This document shows positions 9,787 through 18,055 of a stretch of 64,000 nucleotides of DNA, piece by piece. The notes under the pieces were generated by a model. The model was given only the letters and a program-made list of their open reading frames with translations. It was not told the DNA's origin and did not search any database. Numbering within the stretch: position 1 is the first letter of the stretch; the number at the start of each line of letters is the position of its first letter. A program made the position numbers and the translations under genes. Source of the stretch: SB25 sp029560875 (GTDB lineage Bacteria > Bacteroidota > Bacteroidia > Bacteroidales > Tenuifilaceae); NCBI GenBank assembly GCA_035388225.1, contig DAOOPM010000007.1, positions 62,001 through 126,000 on the forward strand. Direction: 5' to 3'.

Positions 9787-10554
9787 TCACGCCTGTTTCT
9801 CAATAAGATATTTCCAAAACCGTTTGGGCAACAACTGCATATGTAACCGAGGATTTATGCGCTCCTTAATGCACATCGATTTAAAGTAACTCTTCCACAT
9901 ATCCTGGAAAAGTTGTTCATCCTTATCCATAACGCTTTTATCAATTTGTCCTGTAGCCGGGTCAATCAGGCTCTCAACAAATTTAAACTCCGAAGTCGAT
10001 TTTAAATCGTAGTAAAAACCATAGTTACGCTTAGTATCGTAGATAATCCATTGCTGGTCGGCAAACCTATTCTCGAAATGCTTAATTACCAACGGTAACA
10101 CATTGTATCTGGGGTCGAACGAGGCGTAGTAAATATCATCCTTGGTTTTTTGAAACCGCACAAACATTCTAATCCGCTCCGCTTCACGCATAACTGTCCT
10201 ATCGAGTTTAAGCAGTTCCAAAACATCCTTATCACCAAAATTCAACTCAATGCTTACTGGCGAATCAAACGCCTTTCGGATAAAGTTCAAAATTACCAAC
10301 TCAACATCCTTTGCCTCTGAAAGAAAGGAGTAGTAAACCATTTGGCAACTGCTGTCCGATATCTTTTTATGCAGTCCATCCCACACCCTTTTGCCCTTTG
10401 CATCGTCGGTTAGAACCTCGTAGTCGGGTTGAAACAAGACAAACTGAGAATTTCCAGTTCCTGTAATCTTATCAGGAAAAACCTTCTTCTGGTAGCAATC
10501 GAAAACCAGCGTTAAAAGCCCCTCAAAAGTATTATCGTAGCTCCAAGTAACCAT
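9787..10554 (-). CDS. Putative DNA repair protein, DUF4130/TIGR03915 type
   Basis: A 255-residue protein recognised from its N-terminus (MVTWSYDNTFEGLLTLVF) as the partner that always sits beside the radical-SAM repair-type protein in many bacteria (TIGR03915 with TIGR03916). C-terminal features include KYLIEK and a basic, aromatic-rich body suited to binding a flipped or modified base; the family is often compared with uracil-DNA-glycosylase-like folds. It starts 7 bases after the radical-SAM gene stop, so the two form one operon. Biochemical function is not established. Confidence 0.85.
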   Translation of the reverse strand: MVTWSYDNTFEGLLTLVFDCYQKKVFPDKITGTGNSQFVLFQPDYEVLTDDAKGKRVWDGLHKKISDSSCQMVYYSFLSEAKDVELVILNFIRKAFDSPVSIELNFGDKDVLELLKLDRTVMREAERIRMFVRFQKTKDDIYYASFDPRYNVLPLVIKHFENRFADQQWIIYDTKRNYGFYYDLKSTSEFKFVESLIDPATGQIDKSVMDKDEQLFQDMWKSYFKSMCIKERINPRLHMQLLPKRFWKYLIEKQA

Positions 10555-10561
10555 ATAGCAA

Positions 10562-11827
10562 TTAATCTGGGAATGATAAACTTAACTGCCCCGCCAACTT
10601 ATCCTTCTTTTTCGGCTCTGGTTTTGGCAGAAAAAGTTGCTTCATATTCTCAGGCTTTATCTCGTTGATAGTTGGCGATGCCAACTCGTTGCAGGTAATA
10701 AAGTACTTTGCTCGTTTCATCACCACTCCCATTTTTTGGAGTTGATACGAACTTATCCGTCCGTACCGACGCGAAGTTAAAATCAACTTTGCGGATTTAA
10801 CTCCAATGCCCGGAACACGTAGAATTAACTCAAAGGGCGCTTTATTGATATCCACAGGGAACATCCAAGGATTCCGGATGGCATAACTCAACTTTGGGTC
10901 GATATCTAAATCGAGATTTGGATGCGTATCGTTCACAATCTCATCAACCCTGAAAAAGTAGAAACGCATAAGCCAATCGGACTGGTAAAGCCTGTTCTCG
11001 CGAACCAACGGCGGAGCCGTAAGTGCTGGTAACCTACTATCGGACTTGTTGATTGGAATGTAACCCGAATAGTAAACCCGCTTCAAACTCTGATGATTGT
11101 ATAGGCCCGATGCAAGTTTGAGAATCTGATTATCGGTATCGGGAGTTGCTCCAACAATAAGCTGAGTGCTTTGCCCTGCAGGCACAAACTTGGGCGCAGA
11201 GCGGAACTTACGCGAATCCTCCTTGCTAACCAATATTCCCTGACAGATTGAGTTCATTGGAGTTAGTATACTCTTGTAATCCTTCTCAGGAGCAAGCATC
11301 TTAAGATTTGGCTCGGAGGGAATCTCAATATTAACGCTTAAGCGGTCGGCGTAAAGTCCTGCTTCGCGGATTAACTCAGGGCTAGCGCCCGGAATACTCT
11401 TTAGGTGAATATATCCATTGTAACGTTGTACTGTGCGTAGTTCCTTGGCAACCCTAGTCATCATAGACATTGTATGGTCGGGACTTTTCACAACTCCGGA
11501 ACTGAGGAAAAGACCCTCGATATAATTTCTGCGGTAAAAGGCTATGGTTAAGTCAACCAACTCGTTCACAGTAAATGCTGTACGTAGAACATCGTTGCTT
11601 CGGCGGTTAACACAGTAAGCACAATCGTACATACAATTGTTGGTGAGCATAATTTTAAGGAGCGATACGCAGCGCCCATCCTCGGTAAAACTGTGGCAAA
11701 TCCCCCAAGGCGACGAATTGCCTATCCCCTTGCCCTTATTGCCCCTGTTACTCCCACTCGATGCACAAGACACATCGTACTTTGCAGCACCAGCAAGAAT
11801 CTCTAGTTTTTTCAACACATCACTCAT
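10562..11827 (-). CDS. Radical SAM protein, putative DNA modification/repair (TIGR03916 type)
   Basis: A 421-residue radical S-adenosylmethionine enzyme. The [4Fe-4S]-binding Cys motif CMYDCAYC puts the ligands at Cys65, Cys69 and Cys72. Upstream conserved residues include GICHSFTEDGRC. The C-terminal part (about 325-350) has a helix-hairpin-helix signature VPGIGVKSAKLI, which supports binding to nucleic acid. The family is annotated as putative DNA modification/repair, but its reaction is unknown. It is the first gene of the operon with the TIGR03915 protein and is divergent from an S24 repressor, which may control both. Confidence 0.9.
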   Translation of the reverse strand: MSDVLKKLEILAGAAKYDVSCASSGSNRGNKGKGIGNSSPWGICHSFTEDGRCVSLLKIMLTNNCMYDCAYCVNRRSNDVLRTAFTVNELVDLTIAFYRRNYIEGLFLSSGVVKSPDHTMSMMTRVAKELRTVQRYNGYIHLKSIPGASPELIREAGLYADRLSVNIEIPSEPNLKMLAPEKDYKSILTPMNSICQGILVSKEDSRKFRSAPKFVPAGQSTQLIVGATPDTDNQILKLASGLYNHQSLKRVYYSGYIPINKSDSRLPALTAPPLVRENRLYQSDWLMRFYFFRVDEIVNDTHPNLDLDIDPKLSYAIRNPWMFPVDINKAPFELILRVPGIGVKSAKLILTSRRYGRISSYQLQKMGVVMKRAKYFITCNELASPTINEIKPENMKQLFLPKPEPKKKDKLAGQLSLSFPD

Positions 11828-11884
11828 ACTGCAACTTTAACTATTTGCCAATCAAATTTGGTATTGAACCATTTAATTCCTAAA

Positions 11885-11933
11885 TTTGATATCAAAATTA
11901 CTAATATTTTTAGCATATAATATATTTTTAGCA
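11885..11933. promoter_or_regulatory. Candidate operator: palindrome plus direct repeat
   Basis: The 115-base divergent gap holds a perfect 12-bp palindrome TTTGATATCAAA (11885-11896). Two identical 12-bp direct repeats ATATTTTTAGCA follow at 11904-11915 and 11922-11933, ending 9 bases before the repressor ATG. This is a plausible autoregulatory operator for the S24 repressor and possibly for the divergent repair operon. No binding data are implied. Confidence 0.45.
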
Positions 11934-11942
11934 AATTAATTT

Positions 11943-12731
11943 ATGAGCAAACAATTAGGGCTTAATATCAAATACTTACGCAAGGTTAGAAACCTAACAC
12001 AGGACCAACTAGCCGATAAAATTGGGGTAAACCGCGCAATGATTGGCTCGTACGAGGAAGGACGCGCAGTACCAAAACTCCCTGCATTGCAAATTCTATC
12101 GCATTACTTCAACGTCAGTATCGATAGCCTTGTAAATTTTGATTTAAGCACCGAGAGCAACTCTGCAGGCGATGCTCAAAATATCGACTCCGCAGGCAAA
12201 AACCTTAGAATACTAACAACTTTGGTTGATAGGGACGATAAGGAATTAATTACACTTGTTCCAGTTAAAGCATCGGCAGGATACGCAAAGGGATACTCCG
12301 ACCCCGATTTCGTGGAAACTCTACCCAAATTCAGTCTTCCATTTACAGAACTAAGCAAGGAACGGACATACAGGGCGTTTCAAATAAGCGGCAACAGTAT
12401 GGAGCCAATCCCATCGGGCGCTTACATAATTTGCGAGTATTTGCAAAACTGGAGCGATGTAAAAAGCGGAAAAACCTACATTGTAGTAACCAAGGACGAT
12501 GGCGTTGTTTACAAGCGCCTTTACAACAACGATAACGACACATTATTGCTTAAATCAGACAATCCAGAGTACAACCCGTACACAATTCCGCTAAACTCAA
12601 TATCGGAGATATGGAAAGCGCTAGGGTACATAAGTTTTGCGCTGCCCGAACCCGACGAGATGCACCTTGGCAAGCTAGCCGCTATGGTTTACAAAATGCA
12701 AACCGAACTAGACGAGCTGAAAAAGAAATAA
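11943..12731 (+). CDS. XRE-S24 family repressor (LexA/CI-like)
   Basis: A 262-residue transcriptional regulator. Residues 5-60 form an XRE helix-turn-helix (LTQDQLADKIGVNRAMIG). The C-terminal half is an S24 auto-peptidase domain: the Ala112-Gly113 site could be the cleavage bond, Ser152 in GNSMEP is the nucleophile and Lys191 in VVYKRL the general base. Such proteins repress DNA-damage or prophage genes until RecA-stimulated self-cleavage. It sits divergent from the radical-SAM repair operon, with palindromic and direct repeats between, so control of those repair genes is a reasonable inference. A short C-terminal coiled coil may aid dimerisation. Confidence 0.88.
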   Translation: MSKQLGLNIKYLRKVRNLTQDQLADKIGVNRAMIGSYEEGRAVPKLPALQILSHYFNVSIDSLVNFDLSTESNSAGDAQNIDSAGKNLRILTTLVDRDDKELITLVPVKASAGYAKGYSDPDFVETLPKFSLPFTELSKERTYRAFQISGNSMEPIPSGAYIICEYLQNWSDVKSGKTYIVVTKDDGVVYKRLYNNDNDTLLLKSDNPEYNPYTIPLNSISEIWKALGYISFALPEPDEMHLGKLAAMVYKMQTELDELKKK

Positions 12732-12776
12732 CCATTGAAAAGTACCTTTTCAACAAAAAACCTGATTTAAGCCTTG

Positions 12777-14009
12777 CTACTTGCTTAAATAATCGAGGAT
12801 GATTTGCACCTCGGCCTTAACACCATTTACCAAGGCCGATTCGTCGATATTAAAGCCCGGATTATGGTTAGCCACACCTGGGCCAACACCCAAAATCAGG
12901 AAGCACTCTGGGGCAATATCGCTATAGTAAGCAAAATCTTCGCTGGCAGTCATCCGAGGAGCGTCAAACACACAATCGTTGCCTAGAACTTTAGCAACAC
13001 TCTCCCGTGCAAACTTATTAAGAGCAATATCGTTCTGAATAGGTCTATAGCTGAAAACGTAATTGAGCTTGCAGGTGGCACCATTTGCCTTGGCAATATT
13101 ATCCACAACGGTTTTTACACGTTCAGCAACAAGCTGGCGGGTTGGTTCATTTATGGTTCGTACCGTACCGGTTATTTCAACCTTGTCGGGGATAACATTT
13201 GGGGCATCGCCCGCATTAAATTGTCCAACCGAAATAACAGCCATTTCGCCGGGAGTAACATTCCGCGAAACAATGGTTTGCAACGTGGTTACAATCTCCG
13301 ACCCTGTAACAATAGGGTCTATCCCCAGATGCGGCATAGAACCGTGCGTTCCTTTTCCCTGCACAGTGATATAGAAAAAGTCGGCAATTGTGGATGCCGC
13401 GCCATTGGGAAGAATTCCAACATACCCCGAGGGGTAATTCGAGAAAACGTGAACCCCAAAGAAAGCCTCAACATCCTTAAGCACTCCCGATTTTATAATC
13501 TCACGAGCACCGCCGGGGTCCACCTCCTCGGCGTGCTGAAAAATGAAGTACACAGTTCCGGCAAGTTCCTTTTGTAATTTCGATAGCGTTGCGGCTGCAC
13601 CAAGCAGAACCGAGGTGTGGGCATCGTGTCCACAAGCGTGGCTAACGCCCGTAACAATGGACGAAAACGGCAAACCAGTCTCCTCCTGAACTGGCAGCGC
13701 ATCCATATCGGCACGGAAGGCAACAGCTTTACCCTTTTTTGCACCACGCAAAATGCCTACCACGCTTGTTGATGTGGGGCGAACCACCTCAATATTGCCA
13801 AAACCCTTTAGTATGCCAGCAACATACTCAGAGGTGTTAACCTCCTTAAACGACAACTCTGGATTCTGATGGATATACCTACGCCATTCTATTACCTTAT
13901 CTGCAGGAATATGCTTTTCCCACGAAGGAGATGATTTTACCTGTGCCATACTTACAGCGCTAATGAAACAAGTGAGAATTACTGTGAATAAATATTTTTT
14001 GTTCTTCAT
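12777..14009 (-). CDS. Exported M20-family amidohydrolase
   Basis: A 410-residue zinc metallohydrolase of the M20D / N-acyl-L-amino-acid amidohydrolase family (hippurate hydrolase, IAA-amino-acid hydrolase type). The ATG at 14009 (MKNKKYLF) is preceded by a GGAG sequence and starts a signal peptide ending near SMAQ (residues 1-22). Metal and catalytic motifs visible are FRADMDALPVQEE, SHACGHDAHT, FIFQHAEEVDPGGA and the late TASEDFAYY. An earlier TTG/ATG-like start at 14033 would add eight residues and spoil the signal peptide. It probably hydrolyses N-acylated amino acids or peptides in the periplasm. It stands alone, convergent with the S24 gene. Confidence 0.88.
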   Translation of the reverse strand: MKNKKYLFTVILTCFISAVSMAQVKSSPSWEKHIPADKVIEWRRYIHQNPELSFKEVNTSEYVAGILKGFGNIEVVRPTSTSVVGILRGAKKGKAVAFRADMDALPVQEETGLPFSSIVTGVSHACGHDAHTSVLLGAAATLSKLQKELAGTVYFIFQHAEEVDPGGAREIIKSGVLKDVEAFFGVHVFSNYPSGYVGILPNGAASTIADFFYITVQGKGTHGSMPHLGIDPIVTGSEIVTTLQTIVSRNVTPGEMAVISVGQFNAGDAPNVIPDKVEITGTVRTINEPTRQLVAERVKTVVDNIAKANGATCKLNYVFSYRPIQNDIALNKFARESVAKVLGNDCVFDAPRMTASEDFAYYSDIAPECFLILGVGPGVANHNPGFNIDESALVNGVKAEVQIILDYLSK

Positions 14010-14270
14010 CGAATTTCTCCTTTTAATATACAAATGTAGCTATCCGGATCACATAAATATAGATAATTTAAAATGAAAATACCCATAAACCCAAAAAGCA
14101 AAAATTATTCAATTCAACAACTATTCATAAAACGAACAATTAAGAGAACATTAAGAATGGAAATTTACCGCTTTTCATTAATTTTACTACCGGAATAGAC
14201 TTTTTTCAAGTCTCATCCGAAAGCAATCGGCAAAAATGCTTCACACAACAATAACTATACACAATAAAAA

Positions 14271-15200
14271 ATGAAAATAGCCATTATAGGAACAGGTGGA
14301 GTTGGTGGATACTTTGGAGCCAAATTAGCCCAAGCTGGTAACGATGTTACATTTCTTGCCCGAGGTGAGCATTTAAGGACAATTCAGAATAATGGATTAA
14401 TTGTTAAGAGCATTTTAGGTGATTTTAAAGTTCAGAACATAAAAGTTACCGATAGAATTTCCAACATCGAAAAGCCCGACCTGGTAATTATCAGCGTTAA
14501 AGCGTGGCAAGTAAAAGAAATTGGTGCAGAGCTAACCACAATTTTGAATAACGATACCATTATTATTCCACTGCAAAATGGGGTATTGGCTGCGGATGAG
14601 TTGGCTGAAAACATTGATAAGAAGCATATACTGGGCGGATTATGCCGCATTATTAGCAAAATTGAGGCACCAGGAGTAATTAACCATTTTGGGGTTACTC
14701 CAACAATTGTTTTCGGCGAACTCGATAAATCAATAACAGAGAGGCTTACTAGGATTCAAACCGTGTTTAATGCTGCTGGGATTGAATCAAAAATTTCCGA
14801 TGATATCGAAGCCGATTTATGGAAAAAATTCATTTCGATTTGCGTTAGCGGATTGTTGGCAGTTTCAAACACTACCTATGGCGAGCTTAGGGAACTGAAA
14901 GAGACCCGCACCCTTATGGTTGAACTAATTAACGAAGTTTACAAGTTATCCCAAAAGATTGGGATTAACATCGAAGAGGGCTTTGTCGACAAAACTGTTT
15001 CATTTATCGACTCCTACCCGTCCAATTCAACATCATCGTTAACAAGGGATGTTTGGGAGAAGAAACCATCGGAAATTGAGTATCAGAACGGAACTGCTGT
15101 TCGCCTGGGCGAAAAATACGGCGTTGCAACCCCAATAAATAGATTTGTGTATAGTTGTATTCTACCAAGCGAAATTAAGGCAAGAGGACAGAAACAGTAA
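14271..15200 (+). CDS. 2-dehydropantoate 2-reductase family protein
   Basis: A 309-residue NADP-dependent reductase of the ApbA/PanE family. It shows the N-terminal Rossmann motif IGTGGVGGYFGAKLA (residues 5-19), the central PLQNGV segment (about 101-106) and the C-terminal ApbA_C helical domain, including KKFISICVSGLLAV and the conserved Lys/Ser/Glu pocket (SSLTRDV, EIEYQNG). The enzyme converts ketopantoate to pantoate in coenzyme A synthesis. Many paralogues have other substrates, so I leave the symbol empty. It is monocistronic by spacing. Confidence 0.85.
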   Translation: MKIAIIGTGGVGGYFGAKLAQAGNDVTFLARGEHLRTIQNNGLIVKSILGDFKVQNIKVTDRISNIEKPDLVIISVKAWQVKEIGAELTTILNNDTIIIPLQNGVLAADELAENIDKKHILGGLCRIISKIEAPGVINHFGVTPTIVFGELDKSITERLTRIQTVFNAAGIESKISDDIEADLWKKFISICVSGLLAVSNTTYGELRELKETRTLMVELINEVYKLSQKIGINIEEGFVDKTVSFIDSYPSNSTSSLTRDVWEKKPSEIEYQNGTAVRLGEKYGVATPINRFVYSCILPSEIKARGQKQ

Positions 15201-15294
15201 ACTGGTTCTACTCAAATAACTTATCTTTTTAAGAAAGTTATGCTCTTTTCATAAACATTGTAATGTCTCTTTTGTTTGTTATGTTCATAGGTTC

Positions 15295-15319
15295 AATGGC
15301 TGAGCCTTATTCAGCCATT
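15295..15319 (+). other. Stem-loop before the small membrane protein gene
   Basis: A perfect 9-bp stem (AATGGCTGA with TCAGCCATT, 7-base loop) lies 95 bases after the reductase stop and 27 bases before the next ATG. No U-tract follows, so a terminator is uncertain; it could be a leader structure of the next gene. Confidence 0.4.
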
Positions 15320-15346
15320 TATTGGAGTACGTTATAAATTATAAGA

Positions 15347-15604
15347 ATGGAAAGATTTAATTTTAAAGAACTTGATTTAAAGCAAGAAGGCAGTTGGCTA
15401 CAGCGCACTATTCGTTCGAATCATTTTCAGAAAACCATTATCTACTGTGTAATTGGTGCTGTAATTGGATATGCGTTATTTTACTTTGGCCAAGATGCAG
15501 CGGTTAAATCACTTTGGAACAAAGAGGCTACCCAAAACGTATTGGTAGGATTGGGAATTGGATTATTTTTAACCAACAGTCCTTGTGCCAGAGGAAGGTG
15601 CTAA
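15347..15604 (+). CDS. Small membrane protein with C-terminal Cys motif
   Basis: An 85-residue protein. Residues 30-47 form one hydrophobic segment (IIYCVIGAVIGYALFYFG) and residues 64-76 a shorter one. It ends in TNSPCARGRC, a Cys-x4-Cys tail reminiscent of small DUF6132-type Bacteroidota membrane proteins that carry a CxxxxxC signature. The function is unknown. A DsbA-family gene lies 66 bases downstream on the same strand, so a link to thiol or metal handling is conceivable but unproved. Confidence 0.65.
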   Translation: MERFNFKELDLKQEGSWLQRTIRSNHFQKTIIYCVIGAVIGYALFYFGQDAAVKSLWNKEATQNVLVGLGIGLFLTNSPCARGRC

Positions 15605-15670
15605 CCCAGCACTTTGAAAAATGCACTGAGTTTATTTCATCCTTGAAATTCAACCATTAACACACACATT

Positions 15671-16381
15671 ATGAAAATAGAAGTATGGAGCGATGTAGCA
15701 TGTCCGTTTTGCTATATCGCAAAGGTACGATTGGAGAAGGCTTTATCGGAGTTTGGTTTTGCAAATGAAGTACAGGTAATCTGGAAAAGTTTCATGCTCA
15801 ATCCTAGTTTAGTAACCGATGTGAATATGAGCATAACCGACTATTTAATCAACACAAAGGATTTACTCCCCGAGGAAGTAGTTGAGATGAACCAGTATAT
15901 AACCGAAATGGCATTAAAATCAGGGCTTGAATTGAATATGGAAAATATTGTTGTTGCCAATACACGCAAGGCACACAACCTAATACATTATGCAAAAAGC
16001 AAGGGTAAGCAATCCGAAATGAAATCGAGGATTTTTAAAGCCTATTTTACTGAAAGTAGAAATGTTGATGATATAGACGAGCTAGTGCTAATGGCCAAAG
16101 TGGTTGGGCTAGAGACCGAAAATTTGAAAGAAATACTAAGCAACGAAGTATTTAATAACGATATCGAAACCGAAATTTATGAATCGCGACAGATTGGTGT
16201 TCGCGGAGTTCCTCACTTCGTTATCGACAATAAATATGTGATTAATGGTGCTCAAGAGCAAAGTATTTTCTCTCAAACCATCGAAAAAGCATACACTGGT
16301 TGGAAACAAGCGAATGGAGACAAAACCAACATTTCTATAAATGGCTTACAGTGCGATATTGATGGAAAATGCAATAGTTAA
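15671..16381 (+). CDS. DsbA family oxidoreductase (FrnE-like)
   Basis: A 236-residue thioredoxin-fold protein of the DsbA/FrnE/2-hydroxychromene isomerase group. It lacks a signal peptide, so it acts in the cytoplasm. The redox motif is CPFC (Cys11-Cys14), with a helical insert (about 60-150) and the cis-Pro loop RGVPHFV (about 178-184). FrnE-type proteins act as cytoplasmic disulfide oxidoreductases in stress responses. The extra C-terminal Cys residues (QCDIDGKC) could be a second CX6C redox pair. It is the last gene before the composition change at about 16.4 kb. Confidence 0.87.
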   Translation: MKIEVWSDVACPFCYIAKVRLEKALSEFGFANEVQVIWKSFMLNPSLVTDVNMSITDYLINTKDLLPEEVVEMNQYITEMALKSGLELNMENIVVANTRKAHNLIHYAKSKGKQSEMKSRIFKAYFTESRNVDDIDELVLMAKVVGLETENLKEILSNEVFNNDIETEIYESRQIGVRGVPHFVIDNKYVINGAQEQSIFSQTIEKAYTGWKQANGDKTNISINGLQCDIDGKCNS

Positions 16382-16430
16382 ACTCATGGGTAACAAAGGG
16401 ATTCCCTCTTAAAGTTTATAATTTGATTAG

Positions 16431-16453
16431 TGTCGGGGGGGGTGGTGAGATTG
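16431..16453 (-). repeat. tRNA 3'-end-like fragment, copy 1 (with G expansion)
   Basis: This is TGTC, a run of eight G, then TGGTGAGATTG. If four of the G are removed it matches copy 2 at 16530 except for one base. Read on the minus strand it resembles a tRNA T-arm 3' half plus acceptor stem (..TCACCACCCC..GACA). It is probably an old attachment-site remnant. Confidence 0.4.
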
Positions 16454-16529
16454 TTCACTCAGTTCACGAACTCGTCGCAAAGCGACTCGGTTCAAACTCT
16501 TAGCCTAGTTTATTGATTGAAATAAGGGT

Positions 16530-16548
16530 TGTCGGGGTGGCGAGATTG
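16530..16548 (-). repeat. tRNA 3'-end-like fragment, copy 2 (candidate attL)
   Basis: TGTCGGGGTGGCGAGATTG read on the minus strand gives AATCTCGCCACCCCGACA. That has the form of the end of a T-loop, T-stem, acceptor strand and discriminator base of a tRNA. No tRNA body adjoins it. With a tyrosine recombinase starting 178 bases away, it fits the short copy of an attachment site left by integration into a tRNA 3' end. The tRNA identity is not resolved. Confidence 0.45.
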
Positions 16549-16575
16549 GAACACACTTTTTATAATTTCAAAATA

Positions 16576-16648
16576 TTTTAGTCTTAATACATAAAGTATT
16601 GATTTTCATATATTATATATTTTAGTCTTATTTTTGGTTTTAGTCTTA
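16576..16648 (+). repeat. Three direct repeats of TTTTAGTCTTA
   Basis: Perfect 11-bp copies start at 16576, 16620 and 16638, and a degenerate fourth (TTTTAGCATA) starts near 16659. The copies are spaced 44 and 18 bases apart. Between a putative attachment core and the recombinase start, they look like arm-type binding sites for the recombinase or its excisionase. Confidence 0.55.
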
Positions 16649-16725
16649 TTTTTTCATATTTTAGCATAAAAATACCGTTTTGGTGTTTAAATAGTGTTTA
16701 AAATTTTAATCCTAAAAGTGCTATA

Positions 16726-18051
16726 ATGATTACTAGTTTGAAATATTATGAAGGTAAAATTGTCGTTTATTTTAAGCAAAAAAACTCATTAATTAGGTAC
16801 AAAATTATCAAAATAGACAAAAAGCAACTCGACAGAACCTTTCATGTCAAGCAAGAAGTATTGAATTCTAAAGCAACTAATCAACTTATTGACGAAATGC
16901 ATCAAAAAGTTGATACGATTATTAGTAATTGCAAGGCGCAGAATAAGATTCATTTGCTGAGCAAAGATTATATCGACTACCATTTAAACATTTTGGATAA
17001 AACCGAATTGTCGGTACAGGTTAACGAACTTTCATATATAATTCCATTATACGAGAAGTTTTTGAAGCGCAAACTGATTGAATTATTAAACAAACAAGGA
17101 TATCAACACATTGATGAAAGTTTAAGCATAGAAGAAATTAGGCAAGATAAATCAATAAAAGACGAAACTCGGAGCATAAAAGACTACATAAGTACTCTTA
17201 ACTTATTAAAAGATTATCAAAGTTTTACAGATGATTCAATTCGTATAAAAGATTTAAACAAAGCATTCCTTTCAAAACTTCACTCCTTCGCAGCTAGCGA
17301 TAGAGATTCTAAAAAATTTAAAACTCGCAAGCAATCTGACAAGACATTTAAGAAGCGATTAGATTGCCTTGCTGAATTCTATAGATTTTTAGATAAAAAG
17401 TTTGATTTCAAACTTGATGAAGATAATATAAATTATAGGGTTGCTAAAAGAGATTCTAACATTATAATATTTGACGAAGAGGAACTGAAGCAATTATTAT
17501 CGATAGATTTCAGCGATTGCCAAAACAAAAACTGGGAAAAAATTAGAGATATTATGGTATTTCTCAGTATGACTGGAATGAGATATTCAGACCTAGTAAC
17601 ACTTAACAAAGAGAGGGATTTGGTTATCTTCGACAATGTTTATACAATCATAAAAAATGCGGTAAAAACAAGAAATCGGTTTGAAGTTCCACTTAACAAA
17701 AGAGCCATGGAGATATGGAAAAAGTACGATTTTAACTTTAAACCAACGATTCCCAACCAAGTTTTCAATAAAGAAATAAAAGAATTGTTAAAGCACTTCC
17801 GTTTACTTAACAATAAAGTGCTAATAATTAAATATTTTAGAGGTAAAGAGTTTCAAAATATGGAAGAAAAAAACCTTCACATTAGCAGTCACACAGGAAG
17901 GCGCACTTTCATAAGTAACTGCGTGAAGAAAAATGTTCCAATTAATAGAATAATGTCTATGACTGGCCATAGGAAAGTAGACACATTGACAATTTACTTC
18001 GAACGATGGGGTAAGAAAACAAGCGAATATGTTGACTTAATTAATATCTAG
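16726..18051 (+). CDS. Tyrosine recombinase / integrase
   Basis: A 441-residue site-specific recombinase of the Bacteroidota type. The N-terminal part is a SAM-like core-binding domain (about 125-240). The C-terminal catalytic domain carries the first Arg in MTGMRYSDLV, the HxxR box SHTGRRTF (His389, Arg392), His415 in GHRKV and nucleophile Tyr424 in TIYF. It should integrate and excise the element at the adjacent tRNA-like core. A 4-base gap to the next gene suggests co-transcription with the two HTH proteins, which might be directionality factors. A three-copy 11-bp repeat lies upstream. Confidence 0.92.
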   Translation: MITSLKYYEGKIVVYFKQKNSLIRYKIIKIDKKQLDRTFHVKQEVLNSKATNQLIDEMHQKVDTIISNCKAQNKIHLLSKDYIDYHLNILDKTELSVQVNELSYIIPLYEKFLKRKLIELLNKQGYQHIDESLSIEEIRQDKSIKDETRSIKDYISTLNLLKDYQSFTDDSIRIKDLNKAFLSKLHSFAASDRDSKKFKTRKQSDKTFKKRLDCLAEFYRFLDKKFDFKLDEDNINYRVAKRDSNIIIFDEEELKQLLSIDFSDCQNKNWEKIRDIMVFLSMTGMRYSDLVTLNKERDLVIFDNVYTIIKNAVKTRNRFEVPLNKRAMEIWKKYDFNFKPTIPNQVFNKEIKELLKHFRLLNNKVLIIKYFRGKEFQNMEEKNLHISSHTGRRTFISNCVKKNVPINRIMSMTGHRKVDTLTIYFERWGKKTSEYVDLINI

Positions 18052-18055
18052 AGAA

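Larger units (their letters stand above)
16382..16725. other. Gene-free island boundary region
   Basis: These 344 bases hold no gene. From left to right they contain a G8 run inside a tRNA-3'-end-like fragment, a small hairpin at 16468-16493 (GTCGC/GCGAC stem with GAAC/GTTC outer arms), a second tRNA-end-like fragment, and then very AT-rich DNA with three copies of an 11-bp repeat leading to the recombinase start. GC drops sharply here. Confidence 0.6.

Noticed and set aside
16431..16548. Intact tRNA gene near the recombinase
   Set aside because: Only the acceptor and T-arm 3' parts are recognisable; no anticodon arm or D arm can be folded next to them.
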